A stretch of 18,406 nucleotides of DNA, taken from assembly GCA_020629095.1 (NCBI GenBank), contig JAHDDZ010000011.1, forward strand, positions 1 to 18,406, in the 5' to 3' direction. Shown here in pieces: positions 13,438 to 18,406 of the stretch (within the stretch, counting starts at the first letter, position 1; every line of letters starts with the position of its first letter). The position numbers and the translations under genes were made by a program. The DNA comes from Candidatus Altimarinota bacterium (GTDB taxonomy: Bacteria > Patescibacteriota > Gracilibacteria > UBA4473). Below the pieces are notes generated by a model, which saw only the letters and a program-made list of their open reading frames with translations, did no database searches and had not been told where the DNA came from.

Positions 13438-15336
13438 ATGAGCGAATATAAAGCTAGTAATATTCAGGTCCTAGAGGGGCTTGAGCCGGTTCGGAAGCGA
13501 CCAGGAATGTACATTGGTTCGACTGATGTGCGCGGTCTGCACCACTTGGTGTGGGAGGTCGTGGATAATAGTATAGATGAGGCAATGGCAGGCCACGCCG
13601 ATGAGATAATCCTTAAAATTCATGCAGATGGCAGCCTGAGTGTGAGTGATAACGGGCGAGGAATTCCGGTTGGAAAGCACCCAAAAACCGGTTTGAGCAC
13701 GGTCGAAACGGTGCTGACAGTTTTGCATGCGGGTGGGAAATTTGGTGAAGGCGGGGGATATAAAGTGAGTGGAGGGCTGCACGGTGTGGGGGTCAGTGTG
13801 GTAAATGCCCTGAGTGATAAAGTTGAAGTGACAGTGCACCGTGATGGTGGCGAGTACTTTGTGTCTTTTGCAAAGGGAGTGCCGGTCGAGCCACTAAAGA
13901 AAGTAGGCGACAGCGATCAAACAGGAACAACCGTGCGTTTTTGGCCAGACGGGAGCATTATGGAAACAAAGGATTTCATTTGGTCGACTATTAAAAAGCG
14001 AATTCGTGAGCAGGCATATTTAACACGGGGCATTACCTTGACCATGTTTGATGCTCGTGAAGGCCAGGAGGCTGCGTGCCAGTTTTATTTTGAGGGAGGG
14101 ATTAAATCATTTGTGCACCACCTAAATGAAGGCATCACCACGTATGGTGGCATTATGCATTTTATTGGGGAGGAAAAAGACACCACATTTGAGGTCGCAT
14201 TGCAGTACACCAGTGAGTTCCGAGACCGTGTGCAGTGTTTCGCAAACAACATCGCAACGCCAGAAGGAGGAACGCATTTGACGGGGTTCAAAGTTGCACT
14301 TGCTCGTGTACTTAATAAGTATGCACGAGAACAAAATTTGCTCAAAGAAAAAGATCCCAGTTTTACTTCTGACGATGTGCTGGAGGGCCTAACGGCAGTG
14401 GTTTCTGTGAAAGTTCCAGAGCCCCAATTTGAGGGGCAAACTAAAGGAAAACTGGGGAATAGTCATGTGAGAGGAGTGGTAGAGCGGGGGATTGGGAAGA
14501 CGCTTGAGGAGTATTTGATGGAGAACCCAAAAGAGGCGCGGCTGATGATTGATAAATGCGCACTGGCTACGCGAGCGCGTTTGGCAGCGAGAGCGGCGCG
14601 AGAGACGGTCATCCGGAAGGGCGCTCTGGAGGGCGCGAGCCTGCCTGGGAAGTTGGCAGATTGCAGTAGTAAAGATCCGGCGACTTCAGAACTGTTTATA
14701 GTCGAGGGGGATAGTGCGGGAGGTTCGGCCAAACAAGGGCGCGACCGAGACAGTCAAGCGATTTTGCCGCTGCGAGGGAAAATTCTTAACACCGAAAGCT
14801 GCCGGCTTGAGCGAATGCTGGCGAATAATGAAATCAAAAATTTGGTTATTGCAATGGGGGCGGGCATCGGCGATACCTATGAGCAAGGTAAGCTGCGGTA
14901 CCACAAAATTGTGATTATGACGGATGCGGATGTTGATGGTGCGCACATCCGTACGCTGCTGTTGACACTGCTCTATCGGCACTTTAAGCCGCTCGTTCAG
15001 GCGGGACACATTTTTATTGCGCAACCACCGCTTTATAAGCTCAGCAAGGGGAAAAAGACGTGGTACGCTATGACAGATGAGGAGAAAGATGAAATCATGG
15101 CAGAGCACGAGGTGAAGGGCGAGAATATGCAGCGATATAAGGGGCTGGGGGAAATGAACCCAGAGCAGTTATGGGAAACCACAATGGACCCTGAAACGCG
15201 AACAATAGCGCAGGTGACGATTGAAGATGCAGAAAAAGCTGATCACATCTTCCGAGTGCTGATGGGAGATGATGTTGCAAGCCGCCGGAAGTTTATCCAG
15301 ACACATGCCAGCGAGGTAAAAGATCTAGATATCTAG
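13438..15336 (+). CDS. gyrB: DNA gyrase subunit B
   Basis: ATPase subunit of DNA gyrase, which introduces negative supercoils with GyrA. Length 632 aa is normal for the form without the large proteobacterial insert. GHKL ATPase motifs: EVVDNSIDEAMAGHAD, DNGRGIPV and GLHGVGVSVVNALS. TOPRIM motifs: EGDSAGGSAKQGRD (Glu423) and MTDADVDGAHIRTLL (about 490-505). The C-terminal QRYKGLGEMNPEQLWETTMDP favours GyrB over ParE. The start at 13438 gives MSEYKASNIQVLEGL, with a -10 7 nt upstream; the ATG at 13414 lies upstream of that promoter. The last 12 bp overlap the converging glycosyltransferase gene. Stop TAG. Confidence 0.97.
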   Translation: MSEYKASNIQVLEGLEPVRKRPGMYIGSTDVRGLHHLVWEVVDNSIDEAMAGHADEIILKIHADGSLSVSDNGRGIPVGKHPKTGLSTVETVLTVLHAGGKFGEGGGYKVSGGLHGVGVSVVNALSDKVEVTVHRDGGEYFVSFAKGVPVEPLKKVGDSDQTGTTVRFWPDGSIMETKDFIWSTIKKRIREQAYLTRGITLTMFDAREGQEAACQFYFEGGIKSFVHHLNEGITTYGGIMHFIGEEKDTTFEVALQYTSEFRDRVQCFANNIATPEGGTHLTGFKVALARVLNKYAREQNLLKEKDPSFTSDDVLEGLTAVVSVKVPEPQFEGQTKGKLGNSHVRGVVERGIGKTLEEYLMENPKEARLMIDKCALATRARLAARAARETVIRKGALEGASLPGKLADCSSKDPATSELFIVEGDSAGGSAKQGRDRDSQAILPLRGKILNTESCRLERMLANNEIKNLVIAMGAGIGDTYEQGKLRYHKIVIMTDADVDGAHIRTLLLTLLYRHFKPLVQAGHIFIAQPPLYKLSKGKKTWYAMTDEEKDEIMAEHEVKGENMQRYKGLGEMNPEQLWETTMDPETRTIAQVTIEDAEKADHIFRVLMGDDVASRRKFIQTHASEVKDLDI

Positions 15337-16149
15337 CCACGATTTGTTCCACGCAGCTTCCCACTTTGCGCGCTTCCAAAGTGGTGAAAGTGCATTCCAA
15401 AGCAGAAGCTGAAACCGCTTGAGCATTGCTTTTGTGCCAGTCGGAACGAGTGAAATCTCTGGGTGGAGCGACTGAAAAATGAATGCATTTTTTCGTGCAG
15501 AGGCTGCATTTTTTCGTGCAGAGGCCAGCGTGTGCGGGTGATCATGCTCGACGATTATGGTTGGCTCGTAGACCAGTTTCATGCCCTTTTTGTACAACCT
15601 ATACCCTAGCTCTGTGTCCTCAAAACCCCATCCAGAAAAGGCATCAGAGAATTTTTCTTGTGCTAAAAATGAGCGTTTGAGGCTCAGATTTGACGTATAA
15701 AAATATCGCCAATCAGGAGTTTTGTGTGAGGTCAAATCACCAAATCGAAACTGCTTTGTGCGCCCTAGCCATCTGTGAAATTGGTTTTTTTCCAGCTCAC
15801 TTGTCCACTTCACACAGCCGAGCAATGCGCTTTTTGCATCCATATTGTGCTCATGAAAATGGAGTGTCTTCGCTATCCAATTTGAGCATGGCGCGGTGTC
15901 GTCGCCCAAAAAGGCGATAATGGATCCGGTTGCTTTTTGTATACCAAGATTACGCGCAGTTGCCGCACCTAATTGTGATTGTGTTTGAAAATAAGACACA
16001 CCAGAAAATTGTTTTTCTTCGATTTTTTTTCCATCAAAAATGACAATAGCTTCACATGTTTCGTCCCACTCAGGTTGCTCGGTCAGGCGCTGTAAAACCC
16101 ACCAGAGCGACGGTCGCCCAAGTGTGGGAATGACAACCGAAAGGCGCAT
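15325..16149 (-). CDS. Family 2 (GT-A fold) glycosyltransferase
   Basis: Probably transfers a sugar from a nucleotide sugar to a surface glycan or lipid carrier; substrate unknown. 274 aa. It opens with LSVVIPTLGRP, has QLGAATARNLGI (about 59-70), a metal-binding acidic motif in FLGDDTAP (D83-D84) and GWGFEDTELGYRL (173-185), the ED site common in GT2 enzymes. No strong membrane segment; the tail is basic and Trp-rich and may touch the membrane. ASARKNA occurs twice in tandem (209-222). Its ATG overlaps the stop of the upstream membrane protein gene by one base (TAATG), so the two are coupled. It converges on and overlaps gyrB by 12 bp. Stop TAG. Confidence 0.9.
   Translation of the reverse strand: MRLSVVIPTLGRPSLWWVLQRLTEQPEWDETCEAIVIFDGKKIEEKQFSGVSYFQTQSQLGAATARNLGIQKATGSIIAFLGDDTAPCSNWIAKTLHFHEHNMDAKSALLGCVKWTSELEKNQFHRWLGRTKQFRFGDLTSHKTPDWRYFYTSNLSLKRSFLAQEKFSDAFSGWGFEDTELGYRLYKKGMKLVYEPTIIVEHDHPHTLASARKNAASARKNAFIFQSLHPEISLVPTGTKAMLKRFQLLLWNALSPLWKRAKWEAAWNKSWLDI
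15484..15525 (-). repeat. Perfect 21 bp tandem duplication inside the glycosyltransferase gene
   Basis: Two identical 21 bp units abut at 15484-15504 and 15505-15525. Each encodes ASARKNA on the minus strand, so the reading frame is kept. Complete identity, including six-T runs, points to a recent slippage event. Confidence 0.95.
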
Positions 16150-16631
16150 TAACGCTGTAGTAGAACGATTTCGCGCAGCTTCTGCCATTTCATTTTCTTG
16201 TTGCTAAAGCCCATGTCAGATCGCATACTGAGGAGTAACTGGAACATCAGTTTTTCAAATCGTTCTGGGGCAATATCATCAGAGCTTTTGAGGAGTTTTT
16301 GAAGCTCTAGAAGGGTTGCAATGACTCGGTCAGAGGACCACAAAGTTAGGTCAAATGATAGCATCCGAAGGGCTTCTTGGGCATCTGGGGTTAAGTCCAT
16401 TACGCCAGGGCTGTAGACATCTGACAGCCAGTTTGTATATTCCTGATACACCCGTTTTCGGCGCGGCGCGTAGTCTTTTTGTAGGGCGCCGTTTTCATCT
16501 CGCAGCCGCAGGTTTTTGCTAATAGTCGAAAGCAGTGCAATGAGCAAGATGAGCCCAATGAGCCCGAGCACAAGTTCAGAGCTTTTGAGGTCCCCAATAA
16601 ATGTCGTAATTGTGTCAAAAAGTGATGTCAT
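16149..16631 (-). CDS. Small single-pass membrane protein of unknown function
   Basis: I do not recognise this 160 aa protein. A short N-terminal segment (MTSLFDTITTFIGDLKSSE) precedes one strong membrane helix (about 20-38, LVLGLIGLILLIALL). The rest is a basic then mostly helical cytoplasmic-looking domain (RDENGALQKDYAPRRKRVYQEYTNWL, later helices with many Leu and Arg). The start at 16631 is set by TATACT ending 6 nt upstream; the frame stays open to 16778 but those residues are unlike a protein start. The coupled glycosyltransferase suggests a role in surface glycan assembly, for example a scaffold, but that is only context. Stop TAA. Confidence 0.82.
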   Translation of the reverse strand: MTSLFDTITTFIGDLKSSELVLGLIGLILLIALLSTISKNLRLRDENGALQKDYAPRRKRVYQEYTNWLSDVYSPGVMDLTPDAQEALRMLSFDLTLWSSDRVIATLLELQKLLKSSDDIAPERFEKLMFQLLLSMRSDMGFSNKKMKWQKLREIVLLQR

Positions 16632-16637
16632 GAACTG

Positions 16638-16665
16638 AGTATATCGCGTGGGTTTTGTTTGGCAA
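16638..16665 (-). promoter_or_regulatory. Leaderless promoter of the membrane protein-glycosyltransferase operon
   Basis: Minus-strand -35 TTGCCA (16665-16660), 16 bp spacer, -10 TATACT (16643-16638), then 6 nt to the ATG at 16631. Confidence 0.7.
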
Positions 16666-16679
16666 GTTCTTGTTTGTGC

Positions 16680-16708
16680 TTGTGTTTTGGTGGTGTTTCC
16701 TGTATAAT
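16680..16708 (+). promoter_or_regulatory. Leaderless promoter of the exported repeat protein
   Basis: Consensus -10 TATAAT (16703-16708) ends 6 nt before ATG 16715. The -35 TTGTGT (16680-16685) at 17 bp is weak. It is divergent from, but does not overlap, the neighbouring minus-strand promoter. Confidence 0.6.
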
Positions 16709-16714
16709 ATCCTG

Positions 16715-18406
16715 ATGGGTATATGTCAGAAATGGCACAAACGGGGGGCGGCAATGTTGCTTGCAGTCGCATGCGCAAGCACTATGGCAACGCATGCGCA
16801 GTCGGTTCCTTTGGTCGTAAATTGGACCCCAAATCCACTACCGGCCAATACCGATTTTGAGCTACAAATTACCTCAAACAGCACCGGATTACTCCTGCAG
16901 GGTGTCAGTTGTACTATCAGTAATCAGTCAATTCCATTAACAGACACAGACGCTGACGGCACTTTTACGGGTTCGTTTGAGGGTCTTCCGACGGTTGAGC
17001 CAGTTGATGTTGACTGTACGGTAGTCGATGTGGCAGGTGTGACGCAAGTGTTTAACAGTGTTGCAACGATTTCACTGATCGACCAAGACCAAGACAATGA
17101 CGGGGTTGGAGATAATACACTGGACCCAGACTCGACCACAATCGACGCTGATGGCGACGGTTTGTGGGATTTTGAAGAAGTAAATAATGTGCTATGTACT
17201 GACCGAACAGAGAACCCAATTGATATTTCTGCGGTGAATTGTGCAACCGATTTAACAGCGCAATATCCGGGTTTAATTCTTAACCCGAGCAGCCCAGACA
17301 CCGACGGTGATGGTCTCTCAGACTATGAAGAAGTGACTGATCAGCTGTGTATTTCATCCGGCTGTGTGCCCATGCCTGGCGGGATTGGTACAAACCCAGG
17401 AAAGGCGGATACGGATAATGATTGCCTCAATGACTGGGAGGAATTAAATGCCTGCCGAAGCGACCAAAACCCATATGACCAAGGAGGCGCTGGGTGCCTG
17501 AGCGCCCGATTTGTGACAGGGCAAAGTGCGTACCTGAACCCAGAAGCAAACGACACAGACGCAGGAGGAGAATATGACGGAGCAGAAGTTGCCGCTGGCC
17601 GCAACCCGCTGCTGAACACAGATGACAAGCCAGATAGTCTGGGAAATGTGCTGTGTGCAGATGGTAGCACAACAGACGGAACAACGACCGGCACAGACAC
17701 CGGAACGGACTCTGGTACAGACACCGGGACCGATACGGATAGCGGAACAGATGGAGGTGTTATCCCTCCAGACACAGACGACAAAGCCGACAGAGACGGT
17801 GACGGATTGCTGGACTGGGAGGAATTAAACGGCTGTTTTGTTTCATCATACGCCGACCCTGACTTGCCACTGACTTATCCAGATGACTGTGCAAGCGACT
17901 TTCCGGATTATGACGGAGACGGAGTACCAGATTTGACAGACCCGTTTGACTTTGACAGTGACGGAGATGGAGTCTCTGACTTCGATGAACTGCGGGCATT
18001 TAACGGTTCATTGACTGATCCGAATAACATCGACACCGATAACGGGGGGGTTAGCGATGCAGACGAGGTTTCCAACGGCACAAACCCATCTGACCCAGCT
18101 GATGACATTTTTATTCCCGCAGGTGAGTTCGCGGTGGTCAAAACGGCATTGCAACCAACCATACAGGAAGGGGAAATGGTGGAGTACACATTGACCGTGC
18201 AGAACCCTTTCACAGAGCCAGTTCTTGACTTCATTGCGCTTGATCCTTTGCCACTTTCTATGGCATTTGTCAGCACACCAAACGCGGCTAATGTAGGCGT
18301 TTCAACGGACCCCTCAACAGGCGGAGATGTTGTCAGTTTATTCTTTGACTCGTTGCCCATTGGCATTACCACCGTGAAGTTTACAGCCCAGCTGATGACC
18401 GACCCA
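16715..18406 (+). CDS. Large exported protein with Asp-rich calcium-binding-type repeats and a DUF11-like domain (3' end cut by the window)
   Basis: Open for 564 codons with no stop before the edge. An N-terminal signal peptide (basic start, hydrophobic AAMLLAVACASTMA, likely cleavage after THA near residue 30) predicts export. A beta-rich region (about 31-120) follows. Residues 123-451 hold repeated DxDxDG-type loops like thrombospondin type 3/EF-hand-like repeats, starting at 123, 144, 195, 232, 280, 359, 398, 412 and 440, several in the form DTDGDGLSDYEE. They probably bind calcium. A Thr/Asp/Gly linker (318-348) splits them. From about 470 a DUF11-like domain begins (EFAVVKTALQPTIQEGEMVEYTLTV). 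At least eleven Cys could form disulfides. It probably sits on the cell surface; function unknown. Coding is confirmed by the in-frame repeats. Confidence 0.9.
   Translation, partial: MGICQKWHKRGAAMLLAVACASTMATHAQSVPLVVNWTPNPLPANTDFELQITSNSTGLLLQGVSCTISNQSIPLTDTDADGTFTGSFEGLPTVEPVDVDCTVVDVAGVTQVFNSVATISLIDQDQDNDGVGDNTLDPDSTTIDADGDGLWDFEEVNNVLCTDRTENPIDISAVNCATDLTAQYPGLILNPSSPDTDGDGLSDYEEVTDQLCISSGCVPMPGGIGTNPGKADTDNDCLNDWEELNACRSDQNPYDQGGAGCLSARFVTGQSAYLNPEANDTDAGGEYDGAEVAAGRNPLLNTDDKPDSLGNVLCADGSTTDGTTTGTDTGTDSGTDTGTDTDSGTDGGVIPPDTDDKADRDGDGLLDWEELNGCFVSSYADPDLPLTYPDDCASDFPDYDGDGVPDLTDPFDFDSDGDGVSDFDELRAFNGSLTDPNNIDTDNGGVSDADEVSNGTNPSDPADDIFIPAGEFAVVKTALQPTIQEGEMVEYTLTVQNPFTEPVLDFIALDPLPLSMAFVSTPNAANVGVSTDPSTGGDVVSLFFDSLPIGITTVKFTAQLMTDP
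17666..17758 (+). repeat. Degenerate GGN-ACN-GAN-ACN repeat encoding a Thr/Asp/Gly linker
   Basis: About 93 bp of imperfect short repeats encode residues 318-348, in which the period-4 unit Gly-Thr-Asp-Thr/Ser recurs several times. The third codon positions vary, so selection on the protein is likelier than recent DNA expansion. Confidence 0.8.

Noticed and set aside
16924..17784. Long minus-strand open frames rich in Ser, Val and Pro
   Set aside because: They are antisense to the Asp/Gly/Thr-rich repeat protein; the composition mirrors GAC/ACA codons, and the plus frame has a signal peptide, repeats and a promoter.
1..18406. Genetic code 25 (UGA = glycine)
   Set aside because: All conserved proteins are full length with no in-frame TGA; a genome using UGA for Gly would show many within them. 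Only the rarity of TGA stops is reported.
1..18406. CRISPR arrays, insertion sequences, prophage or integron features
   Set aside because: No spaced direct repeats, transposase-like proteins, terminal inverted repeats or phage genes were found; the only tandem repeats are inside two coding sequences.

Overview
The window is an 18.4 kb piece of a bacterial chromosome. It is dense with conserved housekeeping genes and has no tRNA, rRNA, insertion sequence, phage gene or CRISPR array that I can see. Eighteen genes are supported; seventeen are complete and the last runs off the right edge. GC is moderate. The standard code fits: every conserved protein is full length when UGA is read as stop. A bacterium with unusual translation signals is suggested. 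None of the 18 genes has a Shine-Dalgarno-type sequence, most transcripts appear to start at or next to the AUG, UGA ends only one of 17 complete genes, and S1 has four domains. Together with the Asp-rich repeat/DUF11-like surface protein this recalls Patescibacteria (CPR) relatives such as Peregrinibacteria, but that placement is a guess, not a demonstration.

Left block, minus strand (36-6932): pyrG, an unknown lipoprotein and leuS form a tight operon (3 and 12 nt gaps) from a promoter just before pyrG. A DsbA-like lipoprotein with its own leaderless promoter follows, then ksgA. Centre (6933-10214): a perfect-consensus -35/-10 pair drives a ~150 nt leader that can fold into one long hairpin, followed by a degenerate Nudix-like gene. 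This converges on rpsF-rpsR through a bidirectional terminator. rpsF diverges from truB, the two promoters sharing one -35 site.

Right block (10198-18406): rpsA-ylxR (minus) diverges from a Sua5/YrdC gene, which converges on folP with overlapping stop codons. folP diverges from a VOC-family gene through a promoter pair that shares a palindromic -35. gyrB has its own leaderless promoter and overlaps tail to tail with a family 2 glycosyltransferase, which is coupled to a small membrane protein. The window ends in a large exported protein with Ca-binding-type Asp repeats.

By function: translation and RNA modification (leuS, rpsA, rpsF, rpsR, ksgA, truB, tsaC, ylxR), nucleotide and folate metabolism (pyrG, folP), DNA topology (gyrB), and cell surface (two lipoproteins, glycosyltransferase, membrane protein, repeat protein). 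The notable result is regulatory. A -35/-10 pair can be assigned to all 12 operon-leading genes; in 8 of them the -10 ends only 6-8 nt before the AUG, which predicts leaderless mRNAs, and two divergent pairs share a -35. All promoters and RNA structures were found by eye and are inferences.
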